From the NCBI GenBank assembly GCA_017311185.1, contig JAESUZ010002551.1, forward strand, positions 1,426,001-1,490,000: 64,000 nucleotides of DNA, written 5' to 3'. Both the position numbers and the translations under genes were made by a program. The notes beneath the pieces were generated by a model. It searched no databases and was not told the origin of the DNA. It saw only the letters and a program-made list of their open reading frames with translations. How positions within the stretch are numbered: the stretch's first letter is position 1; each line of letters begins with the position of its first letter. This stretch comes from Proteles cristata cristata (lineage: Eukaryota > Chordata > Mammalia > Carnivora > Hyaenidae). Of the stretch, positions 23,889-35,800 are shown piece after piece.

Positions 23889-24934
23889 ATGAATCTAAGT
23901 AAATTGATTTTACTATTAATCCTGTGAGCAAGAGAGATGAGGAGGGAAAAAATGCTTGACTTTCTCCTTGTTCCCTTCTAATCATAAATTTAAATTTTGT
24001 ATTTTGCATTGTGTCATCCATCTGACCTGCTTTTTCTCCAAAGATCATCCAAGATGGAGAGAAAATTTTTATCTATAAGATATATCCACAAAATACAAGC
24101 AGAGTGAAAAGACTGTCTACCAGGCATGCTTCCTGCCTCATCTCCATTTCTGAGGAGCATGTTACAATGAGGGATATCAAATGACTGTTAATGACATTTG
24201 TCATACAGTCCTTTATAGACACTTGATTTAACCTGACATATTCAGGAAGGATTAGAAAAATCAAAATAATGTATGTTCATTATTCCTTTGCAAATACATT
24301 AGCTTTTCTAAAATAATTTTATCTTTTATTACTTAAATATGTTTTTTTCTCACAACTTCAGAGCTGCAAAATTATCTGGTTCAATTTTGGGAAGACATCT
24401 ACATAAACTAAAAGGTAAAACTATTTATTTTCAAATCAACCAGAGACGGCAGACACAATATTTTTTTGCATAAAAATTTAAACTTTTTTCTTCTATGATA
24501 ATGAGTCTGTATTTTCTATCTATTCTAGAGTCAGTTTTATAAATCACATTTTCCAGTGGATTATACTTTGCTCATGTTTATGCTACATTTTTAACTGAGT
24601 AATTTTTTTCATCTTAATTTTGTATTATAATTATTAGTACTATATAAGAGATCTTTTTCTTCATTTCCTTAAGTGTGTTCACTAGAAAGTGCAACACTAA
24701 CTTTGTTACATCTGCTGGCAAAAGCATCTTTATCCTGAGAACCACAATTTCTTTTCATAGTGAACCTGACCTTTCAGGAATATAAGACACAATTTCTCCC
24801 AAGTGAGTCACTAGGAATGACTCAGTACTTGGGTCCATGGTTTCTACCTACCAGAGGCCAGCACCATATTTGGCTGTTACTTCCAAATATGTGCCTAAAC
24901 TGGATCCTCCTCTGTACCTTGAAAGATCATTCCA
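23889..24934. other. Unassigned AT-rich DNA
   Basis: Nothing recognised. Confidence 0.4.
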
Positions 24935-25170
24935 GGGGTGTTGGGGTGGCTCATTTGGTTAAGCGTCAGGCTTTGGCTCAGGTCGTGATCTCACTGTTTC
25001 GAGTTCAAGCCCTGCCTCAGGCTCTGGGCTGACAGTTCTGATTTTGGAGCCTGTTTGAGATTCTATGTATCCCTCTATCTCTGCCCTGCTTGCTCGCTCT
25101 CTCTCTCTGTCTCTCTCTCTCAAAAACAAATATTTTAAAAATTTTTTTCAAATAATAAAAAAAATTTTAA
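24935..25170 (+). mobile_element. CanSINE
   Basis: GGGGTGTTGGGGTGGCTCA head (diverged), GGTTAAGCGTCAGGCTTTGG, GGTCGTGATCTCACTG, CTCTGGGCTGACAGTTC and a CT/CAAAAA tail. Flanks AAAGATCATTCCA (24922-24934) and AAAGATTATCCA (25171-25182) form an imperfect target duplication. Confidence 0.92.
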
Positions 25171-25179
25171 AAAGATTAT

Positions 25180-25800
25180 CCAAAGTTTTAGCAGGTCTGT
25201 AACTTTTGGGTGATATGGATTTCATCATGTGCTCATGGTCACACTTTCCCTGCAAAGTAGGTCACTTGACCTTAAGCAATGCCATGTGGAGACCCAAAAT
25301 GATAAAAACGTTCAGAATGTCTAAGCCCTCAGATAGTGGTGCCAGTTAGGGCACTGCAGGCAAGAAAAGCAAACTCATACCCAGAATGCATGTCAATCAT
25401 AAATGCCAAGTATTTCCTCCTAAGACAGAAAGAGTTCAGTAGAAATCTACTTGTCACAGAGAATCGGCTGGTCTCCTCCATGGCTCGGTGCTGATTCCTG
25501 CAGCCACAGCAAAGACTGGATGACACTAACAGGGACCTCGTGCTTTGGGGCTTAAGGAAAGTCACCATTCTGCGACTGTCATCACTCCATCCATGGTCTT
25601 CTAACACAATCTCTGCTATAGAGAGGCCTGGACAAGTCAGCAGATCCAGCTAGCTGTTCAAGGTCATCTGGGTTAGTGAATGCTGTACCATGGGCATTGC
25701 TGTGGATACAAAATTCTGCAAGCTTTGAGCCTGCTCCCTTAAGCCTGTCCTTGCACAAAATTCTTCATCTAAATGTCTCAATCTTTTTTTTTTTTTTCCT
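25180..25800 (-). pseudogene. ERVL-type pol relic, integrase-like
   Basis: The minus strand holds a 92-codon open frame (25329-25607). Near its C-terminus it carries a D-x-x-S-G-Y-x-F-A-F run like the region around the first catalytic Asp of ERVL-type integrases. Past that frame's end, in another frame, a broken HGIA...TYFA stretch follows in the order expected for the same core. Stops and frame changes show it is a dead fragment. No LTRs, gag or env are recognised beside it. I inferred the family by eye; a degraded DNA transposon is less likely. Confidence 0.5.
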
Positions 25801-25908
25801 GCCAGGCTCCAGACTAACTAGACACACCATTTTTCATAGCAAAAGATTCCATATATTTTTTTCATGTCTGACCAGTTTTCTCTCCCCATCAAGTAAAAGA
25901 TGAAGTAT

Positions 25909-25910
<2 letters not shown>

Positions 25911-25956
<46 letters not shown>

Positions 25957-25961
25957 TTATT
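25911..25961. repeat. (TTTA)n microsatellite in a SINE tail
   Basis: An uninterrupted TTTA run forms the reversed A-rich tail of the adjoining minus-strand SINE. Its length is likely to vary between individuals. Confidence 0.93.
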
Positions 25962-26150
25962 TCTAGGAGAGAGAGAGACAGCGTGAGCAGGGGAGGGTCA
26001 GAGAGAGAGGGAGTCACAGACCAAAAGAGGCTCCAGGCTCTGAGCTGGCAGTCAGCACAGAGCCCGAGGTGGGGCTCGAACCCAGGAACCACGAGATCAT
26101 GACCCAAGTGAAAGCCGGACGCTTAACCGACTAAGCCACCCAGGCGCCCC
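25915..26150 (-). mobile_element. CanSINE, young copy with perfect target duplication
   Basis: Reversed element: TTTA tail, GAGAGAGAGACAGCGTGAGC, AGGCTCCAGGCTCTGAGC, GGGGCTCGAACCCAGGAACC and the intact reversed head CACCCAGGCGCCCC. The same 16 bp, TGAAGTATATTATTTA, stands at 25901-25916 and 26151-26166. With the nearly consensus body this points to a recent insertion. Confidence 0.97.
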
Positions 26151-26166
26151 TGAAGTATATTATTTA

Positions 26167-26765
26167 AAGATACTCTTAGCAAAAGGGTTTTCCTTCAGTA
26201 CCGTGTATAGGGCCACATTTGTTATAATGCAATATCACTCCACTTTTGACTTATACTGACCTGTTAAGTTAACCCACCCATGAACCCGGCCTAGGCATTT
26301 TTCACTATATCTTCTTGTCAGAACCCCATCACAAGGCATTGAGGATGTACAAAACATTGAACCTCAAAAAATTCATCATGGCAGTAGGCCCCTAAATCTC
26401 AGTATAGTATACCTCACTCTCTGGATTATATGTATTTTAATACACCCAAAGTTCTTTCCACTTTCTGCTTTCACTGTATCATTAATATGATAATATCAAT
26501 TTACAGTGAATGAACATTATGTTCTGTGGAGTATCTCAATCAGTACAGTCCACATTTTTAAAAGCAGAAATGAGTGAAATAAATTTTAACAATATGTATT
26601 ATTTAATCTAAAACTGTTATTTCAAAATGTAATCACTACACAAATGCATGTTACATAGTTTACATTATTCTTTGGTACAAAGACTTCAAAATCAAGCATG
26701 CATTTAACACAAACCTCACATTTCAGTTTGTACTAACCGCATTTCAAATGCTCAATAGCTACAGG
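26167..26765. other. Unassigned AT-rich DNA
   Basis: Nothing recognised. Confidence 0.4.
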
Positions 26766-27640
26766 TAAACTATACTTCTGGCAAGATGGATAAACGGGGA
26801 CAAGAATTACTCCCCTGTCAACCAAAAAAAAAAAAAAAAACTGGACAAAACATGTGAAATCATGTTTCTTGAGATGGTGGTCATTAGGAAACAAAAGACA
26901 TGGATCCCATAGAGATAATAAATGAATGAAGTTAGCTCCATGACTGCCCCAGCTACTGCCTTGAGAGAATGTCCAGCAGGTTGCACAAGGAGAGGAAAGC
27001 CAAGAGGTCAGCAGACCCCCTGATTGGATGACTTGAGAGTCCAGGAAGACCAAGGCAGTTACAGTTCCTAGGAAAGGACCAGAGAGGAGAATGGTAGGCA
27101 CAGGGCATCCTAGGGATCTTCAAAGGATCCTCAAGTGCATGAGGAAACTAGATGGCTCAGGCAAATAATCACATTAACAGGTTAAAGGAAACACACACTA
27201 ACTCAAATCAGGAATAATGCTCACCCCCACAAGACAGATTGGAAAACCTTAAGATTCAGTGTGCAGTGGGGAGAATACACAGACGTGTCTACACTTCAGT
27301 AGTGGGTAATAATTAGGTCTAGAATAGACACTGAAACACCCAAAAATCAAGACCCAAATGGATCAAACTATTTCCAAGTAACATCAGCTGCATCCCTAAA
27401 TAAGACTTGAGAATATTTATAGGACTACAAAAATATCCAGAAAAAAATGTGATAAGATTGACAACATCTGGCCTCCAATAAAAAATTGTGAAGCTTGCAA
27501 ATAATCAAAATATACCCCATAATGAGAAGAAAAATTAATCAACTGACACAAACCCAGAATGGACATAGATATTAGAATTAACAGACAAGAACATTACAAC
27601 AAGAGTTATGACTATTTTCTAGAAGTCCAAAAATGTATGT
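26766..27640 (+). mobile_element. Old L1 (L1M-type) 5' region
   Basis: CTTCTGGCAAGATGGATAAAC resembles an L1 5' end with its CAAGATGG motif. Then TTACTCCCCTGTCAACC, GGCAAATAATCACATTAACAGG, AAAATATACCCCATAATGAG, GAAAAATTAATCAACTGACA and GACATAGATATTAGAATTAAC follow, as in old mammalian L1 5' UTR/ORF1 regions. No ORF survives. Confidence 0.55.
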
Positions 27641-28660
27641 TGAGAAGGACTTCTGATTTCAGATACAACATGGAAAATGCTTGGAAGTTGACTCTTACAC
27701 TTAAAATGAGAAAAAAATGGGACACCTTGAAAATCGACAACTCTTGCACACATGAGAGAACTGAAAGTCACAACACAAAACACCGCCCAGAAATCTAAAG
27801 AGTCAGGTACCTCCAGAGACACAACACTTGAGATCTACCTACATGAATAAGAAACTGCTAGAGCTAAAATCTCGTGGGAACACTTAAATAGCAATTTGAT
27901 AAATTGCTGGAGGTTGAATGAGCACTAATAAAAGACCCAGAAACTCCTTGGGAGTAATCCTAGGGAGCTCCACATTTTTGTGGGCTTCTCTCCAGGGACC
28001 TCACCAAGTCTCATTGAGAAGATTAAAGAAATATCTGCTCTGGCACCTGTTGAGGGAGGTCAGGGAGAAATACTGTGAAATATATCTAAAGCCTTCTCTA
28101 TAACAAAAGCTTTCTCCCCAAGAGTAAGAATTTAATCAGAGCACAATTCCAAAATTTTACACCAGGTTGGGGAGCAGAAAGGAATTTTTCTCCACTCTTG
28201 CCCTTCTCCAGCCTTCCTGTTTCATCTTAAGGGAGTGAGTGGGAAACATAATCCATACATATCAGAGCTTCAAGGATATAGACTGGGAACACTGAAGTCA
28301 AGTAAAGGTGTAGGGTAAAATGCAGGCCAGGAAATGGAGAGGCAATTATAGCACTGAGGAAATGATTGTGAAGAACACAATCTCAAGACACAGGTCGATC
28401 AAAAGACTGAAACTTAACTGGAAGATTGTGCACTGCTTCTGTCCTGCAAACACACTTTATTGCCACCTCAACAGGCCCCTGGTACAATGACATTGGATTA
28501 TACCAGAACAACCGGTCAGACCTAGACTCTCCCCATGTACTATGGGGAGTACATAAGAGAGCCCAAATGCGGGGGGTCAGTGAGGAGGAGTACAGGGAGG
28601 AACAAGAATACTATGGGAATCAAAACCTCTGGATCCTATAGTTACAACAAATACCAATCA
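27641..28660 (+). mobile_element. Probable old L1 or HAL1-like sequence
   Basis: Text such as GGACACCTTGAAAATCGAC, ACAAAACACCGCCCAGAAAT and TCACCAAGTCTCATTGAG recalls a second, different old L1 5' segment. The assignment is weak; it may be a separate element joined to the previous one. Confidence 0.35.
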
Positions 28661-29066
28661 TAGCCCTACTTCTTACCATATTAACACAAATCCCCAAACC
28701 AAAGGCACATTTACCTATTATCCAATATAATATGTCTGGTTTTCAACAGAAAAATTACAAAGTGTGCTAAAAGCAAAGGAAAAAAAAAATTCTCTGATGG
28801 ATGAAGCAATCACCAGAACCATACTGAGATAGGGCACAGATGTTGCATACTGTCTGATTCCAATTCTATGACATTGTGGAGAAGGAAAACCTAAGAGATG
28901 GCAACAAGGTCTGTGGTTGCAGGTGTTCAGAGAGATGGAGAGAAATATGAAAATGTGAACCACAGTGGAGTTTTAGGTTGGTGAAACCATTCTGTAGGAT
29001 ACAGTAACAGTGAACCCATGACACCATGTATTTGTCAAAGCCCATAAAAATTCACAACCAGAAGAA
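28661..29066 (+). mobile_element. Old L1 3' region fragment
   Basis: GGTGAAACCATTCTGTAGGAT and ACACCATGTATTTGTCAAAGCCCATAA with AATTCACAACCAGAAGAATG match a conserved L1M 3' stretch. It is cut by the SINE that follows. Confidence 0.6.
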
Positions 29067-29068
29067 TG

Positions 29069-29290
29069 AAAATTTTTTTAATGTTTTTATTTATTTTTGA
29101 GAGAGAGAGATAGAGACAGCATGAGCAGGGTAGGGTCAGAGAGAGAGGGAGATACAGAATCTGAAGCAGGCTCCAGGCTCTGAGCTAGCCTCCAGCACAG
29201 AGCCTGACACGGGCCTCGAACCCATGAACCGTGAGATCACGACCTAAGCCACAGTCGGACACTTAACCGACTGAGCTACCCAGGCGCCCC
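29069..29290 (-). mobile_element. CanSINE, minus strand
   Basis: TTTATTTATTTTTGAGAGAG, AGGCTCCAGGCTCTGAGC, GGCCTCGAACCCATGAACC, CTTAACCGACTGAGCTACC and the reversed head CAGGCGCCCC at the right edge. Flanks TGAAAATTT and TGAAATTTA form a short imperfect duplication. Confidence 0.95.
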
Positions 29291-30039
29291 TGAAATTTAA
29301 TGTAGGAAAAAATTTGAAATATATTTGGGAAGTTGAAATATTAGGGGGTCCCCGAAGCTGATATGAAATAACCTAACTGATAGGGCAGAGGAAAAAGACT
29401 CTGACCAAAGTAACTTGTGAAATGAGCTGAGGCTCTAAGGCTAAAGGTAAAGGAAACTGTATACAATCACTCTACTGGAGCCCATAAAATTGTACTGGGA
29501 GTAGAGGTTAAAAACTCTGAAACTGCCATGGGTGTCCGTTGGCACTGCATACAGTTATATATATGAATGGGGGATGACTGGAGCCAGATATCTCACTGCT
29601 GGAGTGCAAATTTATAGATACAAAGGAAGGAGGCCAGAACATCCATGTGGCAAATGACCAGAGTTAGGCAACTCAATAGCAACTCATGGTAAGCTTAACA
29701 TAGATCCAGATGGATGCATATAAATACTAATATATTTGTGTATATACACAAGCTAATATACACACATCCATTTCCTCGCTCTGTCATGTGAGAGCCCTGA
29801 AAGCAATAGCACTCTAGTAGTAGCAAAGCATTTAATGCCTACATCTTGGTTTCTAATAATTTTTTCCCTCAGAGGAACCAGAACTCTTTGGAGAAATGTC
29901 TGACACTAGGGTTCAGGCAAGGAACACACAAACATAGGGCATCTTGTAGTGCTGGAATGTAAGAAAATTCACAACAAAACAAAACAAAACCCCCCAATGA
30001 TAGGGAATGTCAAGAGACACAAGAGCAAACTTGAAGAGT
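29291..30039. other. Unassigned, possibly old L1 3' UTR
   Basis: The sequence lies between two old plus-strand L1 pieces and may belong to the same decayed element. No block could be matched with confidence. Confidence 0.3.
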
Positions 30040-30845
30040 TCTCACTGGCTAAAGCTAAAGCACTTTGAGCAACAGAATAAATACATAGTAATGGATTATA
30101 ACCCAAAGTATGAGTCCATATTGAAATTGAAATAAATAAGTGATTCTATAAGTAAATAGGACACCAAAGGCAAATCTCCTGTCCAGAATTCCAAAAAATA
30201 TGTAAATACTCTGTCTTCAAGGGCAAGAGCATAATTCCCCATTCCTGAAGTGTGGCCTTCATATAGTGATTTCCTTCCAAAGAGTACAATGTAGAAATAA
30301 GGGAAAACAAGTGACTTTGCAGGGGAGGAATCATACAGACATTACCTCAGCCAGGTGACTGAGGTTAACAACAGCAGTAATATGGGAGGCTAATAGTATG
30401 TACTCTTAATACTGTGTGTTAAAAATGGCATTCTTCCCAATTGGCCCTCCTTCCAATAATCCTACTCTATCTGTGAGAAAAACATCAAACATCAACTGAA
30501 GGACAGTCTGTAAACCTGACTCAACCAATATCACTCACCAAAAATAAAGGATGTCTGAGAAACTGTCACAGTCAGGAGGAGTCTGACACAAGATAGCTAA
30601 ATGTAATGTGATAACCTGGATGGAATCCTGGGCCAGATAAAAACTGTTAGGTAAAAAGCAGGGAAACCTTAATAAACAATGGATATCTACGAAAAATGAG
30701 CTATCAATATTGATTTGTTGATTATGACAATGTACCCTAGTAATGTAAGTATTAGTGACAGAGAATCTGGGAATGGAGTATATAGGAACTCTCTGTATGA
30801 TCTTCACAATTTTTTTGTAAATGTAAAAGTATTCTATAATGAGAA
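30040..30845 (+). mobile_element. Old L1 (L1M-type) 3' end
   Basis: Ordered blocks are GGGCAAGAGCATAATTCCCC, AGTGATTTCCTTCCAAAGAGTAC, CTACCTCAGCCAGGTGACTG, CTGAGAAACTGTCACAGTC, TGGATGGAATCCTGGGCCAG, AATGTACCCTAGTAATGTAAG, GGAACTCTCTGTATGATCTT and ATTCTATAATGAGAAGTTTA. The element ends just where a SINE begins. Confidence 0.65.
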
Positions 30846-31068
30846 GTTTATTTTTTTATTTTTTATACAATTATTTATTTTTGAGAGATAGAGAGAGACA
30901 GAGAATAAGCAGGGAGGGGCAGAGAGAGAAGGAGACATAGAATCAGAAGCAAGCTCCAGGCTCTGAGCAAGTGCTTAGCACAGAGCCCGATGTGGTGCTT
31001 GAACCCAGAAACCGTAAGATTGTGACCAGAGCCAAAGTCGTACACCTAAATGACTGAGCCACCGTGAT
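30846..31068 (-). mobile_element. CanSINE, minus strand, damaged head
   Basis: TTATTTATTTTTGAGAGATA, AGCTCCAGGCTCTGAGC, GCTTGAACCCAGAAACCG and GACTGAGCCACC are clear. The expected CAGGCGCCCC terminus is replaced by GTGATGTGG, so the element's 5' tip is lost or mutated. Confidence 0.88.
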
Positions 31069-31819
31069 GTGGAAGATCTTTAAAAAAAAAAAAAAAAGCC
31101 AAAATGAACTTCGAGAAAGGAAAACTGCAATGTTAAGATCAAGGCCTGGATACACATTACCTCGGGTTCAAAATCTAAAGGGGTACCAAATCAAGATAAA
31201 CATGTTTTAATGCAAATATTTTGTAAAATCATGAGTAATGCAAAAAGTATCTGTGATGAATATAATAAAAAAATGTGAGAAAGAAATAATTCAAAAATGT
31301 CCTGCAGCGCCATACTAGAGATTGAGGCAAAAGGAAAAATGTGAGCCCCATATACATGTTTTTATGTGTTCCTTTAGTGGTTCTTTCCAGGCATTAGAGT
31401 AATTGAAAACATATTGGAAACCTGAAAGCATGTACATTAAAACCCATGACATTATTTTAAGTTTAAATATTTGGGAGATATATCCATATCTCTTGATAAA
31501 GCTTATATGCATCAGACAAGTTTCATTTGTTTCAAGTAAAAGCCAAAGTCAAAAGTGAGATAAGCACAAAACTAGATTTGGAAAATTACTGATGAGTTTA
31601 CTTTGATTAAATCCAGGAAAATAAAACTATAATATTCTGTTTTGGGTACAAATAAAAGTTCGAATTTAATGTACACTTTAGTTATACCTACTTTTTCATT
31701 GTTCAGTATTTTTCCAATACTGGTGTGGAATAGGAAGGTCAGCAGCAGACTCACATATGCACAGCCGCTTGAGTAATAGAAATAGAGCAAGCAAAATTCA
31801 CTTGGCAAAGGATGGTGCT
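31069..31819. other. Unassigned AT-rich DNA
   Basis: An A run is at 31081-31096. No family recognised. Confidence 0.4.
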
Positions 31820-32395
31820 TTCAATAAATGATATGAGACAATGGAAAAATCAGAGAAAGAATCTTGACTCGTTTCTCAGACCATGTATAAAAATTAGTTC
31901 ATGATGGATCACAGACCTAAATGTGAAAGGCAAAAGTAATTCATATTCTCCATATTACGTTTACATTAAGTAATGCAAATATTTCTTTGATAGGATACTA
32001 AAAAACACTAACAGAAAAGAAAAAGATAAATTGGACCTTAGTAAAAGTTAAGTATTTTTATTTAGTGAAAACTTTATTAAGACTGTGAAAAGGTAAGCTA
32101 CAGTTTGGGAGAAAATATTCACTACAAATATCCAATCAAAACCTTATATCCAGAATATATAAAGCATTTCTACAAATCAATGGAAAAAAAACTCAATTAA
32201 AAAATAGGAAAAATGTCTGAATAAGCAGTTTGTAAAAAAAGAAAAAAAAAGATATCCAAATAACAAAAAAAAGCCCCAGGAAAAAAACAAAAAACAAAAA
32301 CAACAACAAAAAACACCCCATGGAGAATGTTGTTCAAAAGTATTACTTGTAATAAAAAGTCAAACTAATATCATAATGAGATGTCACTGCATGTG
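31820..32395 (+). mobile_element. Old L1 ORF2 3' fragment
   Basis: CAATGGAAAAATCAGAGAAAG, ATGATGGATCACAGACCTAAATG, GGGAGAAAATATTCACTACAAAT, CCTTATATCCAGAATATATAAAG and AAACTCAATTAAAAAATAGG are the L1 ORF2 C-terminal coding region in decayed form. A-rich expansion at 32236-32310 interrupts it. Confidence 0.75.
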
Positions 32396-33071
32396 TGTTT
32401 GAAACCATTACTTACCCTTGGGAATAACTTACATGAGGACCAAGAATAAAAATAAAAAATAAATACATTTGATTTTCTCATATCTCATAAATAAATGTTG
32501 CTTTTTTATTTAATGAAAGAGAAAGATGTGTGTAACTAAAAACCAAGTAGTCTGATAGGTAGCAAAAATTTTGAGTTTTGCTAATAAGAATTTGAAAATA
32601 TTAAATATCTAATGAGATAATATGATAACTGATTAAATTTGTATCAATATTTTATCATATGATTAACAAAATATTTCTTAACTACCTTATAACACATACA
32701 GATCCTCAAAGAAATTACAAAAAATGTTGCCTTTGTGTGTTAACCTATGGGCTATAAAAAATTTGTTAGTTCCAAAATGATTCTATTTGTTTTGAAAGCA
32801 TTAGCATCACCAATTTGTGAATTAGGTTTTTGAAAAGAATACTGAGAATATACAAGGATTAGTTATATTTAAATACATGTAAAGAGATGTTTTTAGCATT
32901 CACTACTTCTTACCATCATCTTGTTTTGCCCCAAAGCTAGGCATTGTTTGACATTTCTATCAAGGAATGAAAAAGGCAGAGTTGCTAATTGAAATTTCTC
33001 ATGACCTCTATCACCCCCACTCTACCATATGTCTGAATTCAGACATACCCTACATGTCCCATAACCCTGTA
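32396..33071. other. Unassigned AT-rich DNA
   Basis: Nothing recognised. Confidence 0.4.
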
Positions 33072-33262
33072 TTTTATTTTTTTAACATTTATTCATTTTT
33101 GAGAGAATGAAGGCTAGTGGGGGAGGGGCAGATAGCAAGGGAAACACAGAATCCGAAGGTGTCATCACAGAGCTCAATGAAGGGCTCCAACCCAGTAACT
33201 GAGATTATGAGCTGAGCTGAAGTCGAACTCAGCCTAACTGACTGAGCCACCCAGGCGTCTCT
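33072..33262 (-). mobile_element. CanSINE, minus strand, shortened GA tract
   Basis: TTTAACATTTATTCATTTTTGAGAG, CAGAATCCGAAGG, GGGCTCCAACCCAGTAACTG and CTGAGCCACCCAGGCGTCT. Flanks AACCCTGTATTTTA (33063) and AATCCCTGTGTTTA (33266) form an imperfect target duplication. About 30 bp of the middle is missing relative to other copies. Confidence 0.9.
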
Positions 33263-34739
33263 CCAAATCCCTGTGTTTAAAGCCAGGCTTGACACTTAAC
33301 AGAAATATATATGACAGGAAAGAATAGGTTTAAAAAAGTCTTTCCTTACTTTGGTGTTCTTTAGATTTTAAAACACCAGGGTAGTGTCCATTGGTAGGAT
33401 TTTGGAGTGTTAGGTGAGGGGTATTCAGATCTTCTATAAAATGTGAGAAAAATTATTTTGAGCAGGGTAGCTTTTCAGAGGATTTTAAGATCAACTTTAG
33501 GAACAAGTACATGTGGAAGTTCAAAAGCTACACTTGCAAAAAATCTGCATGTATAGTCAATCAAAATGGGTTGGAAGACACAGAATTTTATAAATTTATG
33601 TCTTGGATATGCTATCAAATTAAGAAGGAATGATGGGGCTATTTCACTTCTGAGTTGTCTTAGGTTGTGGAAAATTAGAGGTTAAGGTAAATGAGAAAAT
33701 ATTTTCCACGTGTAGGTTCAAAAATTGATTCCTACTAATATATGCAAATTACTGAAATAATAAGCATCTAAATGTTGCCACTGTTCATAGTAAATGAGAT
33801 CAATGTTTTGTCAGCTTTGTAAATGACTTATAATAAAGGTAACAGAAAATGCAATTTGAGTAACTTGCACTACATTTTTCTGAGGGCATTTTAATTACAA
33901 AGAGAGCCTTTCAGTCTTTCATTGTTGAAGACAGGTTTAGTACCAGTTTCAATAAGGGGGAAAAATGGTATTTGTAAGAGGTTTAAGGGCCATGTTTTAA
34001 AGTGGCCATTTTTGAGCCGATTCAACTGAATATATTTTCACTACACGTTTCTTTTCTAAAAGGGCATATTTTGAATTGGAAAATGAAACTTACCAGGCTT
34101 TCCTTCCTGTTTTTTATTCTCTAACTGATAATTTTGCTTACTTGAATAGCTATTGCTCAGGAACATAAAGTAGTATCAATTTGCCTCCAGGAACACAGTC
34201 TTGACCTCTTGACCCAAGATGATTCTCTTTAACTTCATCTTGTGATACTAGAAATAAATTGTTTTTATTTTTATATGACTTTCACCCTGGACAAAATCTG
34301 TTAGGTTGTCAGAGGAGTGCCGGTGTTCAATGACCTATCACTCAAAAGTACTAAAGTGACAAAATGCTTCTTCCTGAATCCTAAAAAGAAAGTTTTGTCT
34401 CCTCCCCCCTCTTCTTTTTTTGGGGTAAAATCTCAAGGAAATAAGATGTGTTGCCAGCCATAATCCAAGCTAAACAGATTTTTCAGGATTTCACTCCTTC
34501 CTTCTGCTGGTTTAATAAAGGCCAGAAAGAATTTAGTACCTCTTATAGACCTAGTATTTAACAGATCATCTAAAAAGGAAGACACCTCTCCAAACCATGA
34601 TGATCTCGTGGGCCCGTGAGGACCTATGCATTCCAGCAGTTAAAGTTGCGTTCCTCTGATCTAAATTACAGACATGTTTTGGAACTACAACACCCATTTC
34701 AGGATTTAATCCTAAGCCTTTCCCAGCATAGGAATCAAT
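33263..34739. other. Unassigned AT-rich DNA, 1.5 kb
   Basis: No repeat, exon or RNA gene recognised. Confidence 0.4.
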
Positions 34740-34895
34740 GACATCATAACAACTTCGTATGGTGACAAATGATAACTAGCCTTACTGTAGTGACCAATCC
34801 ATAATGTATATAAGTGCTGAATCACTAAGCTGTACACCAACAACTAATACAATATGGCATGGCAATTAGTTTTCAATAAAAATAAAGGAAAACAG
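34740..34895 (+). mobile_element. L1 3' terminus fragment
   Basis: AATCACTAAGCTGTACACCAACAAC, TAATACAATATGGCATGGC and TTTTCAATAAAAATAAAGG form an L1 3' end with its polyadenylation signal. Confidence 0.7.
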
Positions 34896-35004
34896 ACACA
34901 AAAACCTTGAACTTCCCACTCTGCCCTGTTCTCATCCTCCATCCTGCACTAGCACCTTGGCAACACCCAGCTTCCACAGCCCTCACCACTACAGCACCTC
35001 TTCA

Positions 35005-35800
35005 TCCATTTATTACTTGAGTATGTGTTGTATCCCAAGTCTTTCTTCAATAGTGGAGAGATCAATGATGGAAACAAAGTTCTCTCCCCTTTTGAAGGTT
35101 ATATTCTGTCATAAGGGGGCATAGAAAGATTTTTTTAAAAAGTCAAAAATTAAATTATATAGTATATTAGAAAGTGATATGTACTATGGAAATAAAACAG
35201 AGGACAGGGAAATTGGGAAGATGGATTGCAATTTTAAATACAGTGGTCACGGTAGACCTAGTTAAAAAAGGACATTTGAGTAAATTCTACATGGGGTGAG
35301 GTCAATATCCCTATAGGTATCTGGGAGAAGAACATACAAGGAGAAGTAACCGCTAGCATAGAGACCTAAGGCAAAAGCAAAGCTAACACGCTCTAGGAAG
35401 ATATAGAAGGTCCTTAAGCCTGGACAAAATAGACAAGAAGAAACTAGAGATGAAGCTAGAGAAGTGAGTCAGATCAGACAAAGGGCAATTTGAGGCCTTT
35501 GTAAGGAATGTGGCTTTTACTCTTAAACCACCAAAGCCAATAATACTGACATGACCCATGTTATGTTTCCAAGTTAGTGTCTTGAAAGGAGGGACTGGCA
35601 AGAGGCTGTTGGGGTAACCTCAGCCAGGATGAATGGGGGCTCCGACCAAGTGAGAGAACTGTTTTAGTAGAGGTGATAAGAAACAGTTAGGAAATGAAGA
35701 TATTTTGAGGAGCTACCAGGATTTCCTAATAGAATGGTTGCAGGATGAGGGAGATGGAAAGAAGAAAGAAAGACTCCAGGGTTTTCAAACTGATAAATCA
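35005..35800 (+). mobile_element. LINE L2 relic, about 0.8 kb
   Basis: The L2 order is retained: ATCCATTTATTACTTGAGTATG, GTTCTCTCCCCTTTTGAAGG, GGACATTTGAGTAAATTC, TAGACCTAAGGCAAAAGC, CAATTTGAGGCCTTTGTAAGG, AATGTGGCTTTTACTCTTAAA, GACATGACCCATGTTATG and GAATGGTTGCAGGATGAGG. One of the longer L2 pieces here. Confidence 0.6.

Noticed and set aside
25908..25962. CRISPR-like regular repeat
   Set aside because: Simple TTTA tandem repeat in a SINE tail, with no spacers; the DNA is mammalian.
26733..27101. 122-codon minus-strand frame
   Set aside because: It is antisense to an old L1 5' region and includes a poly-F run from the A tract.
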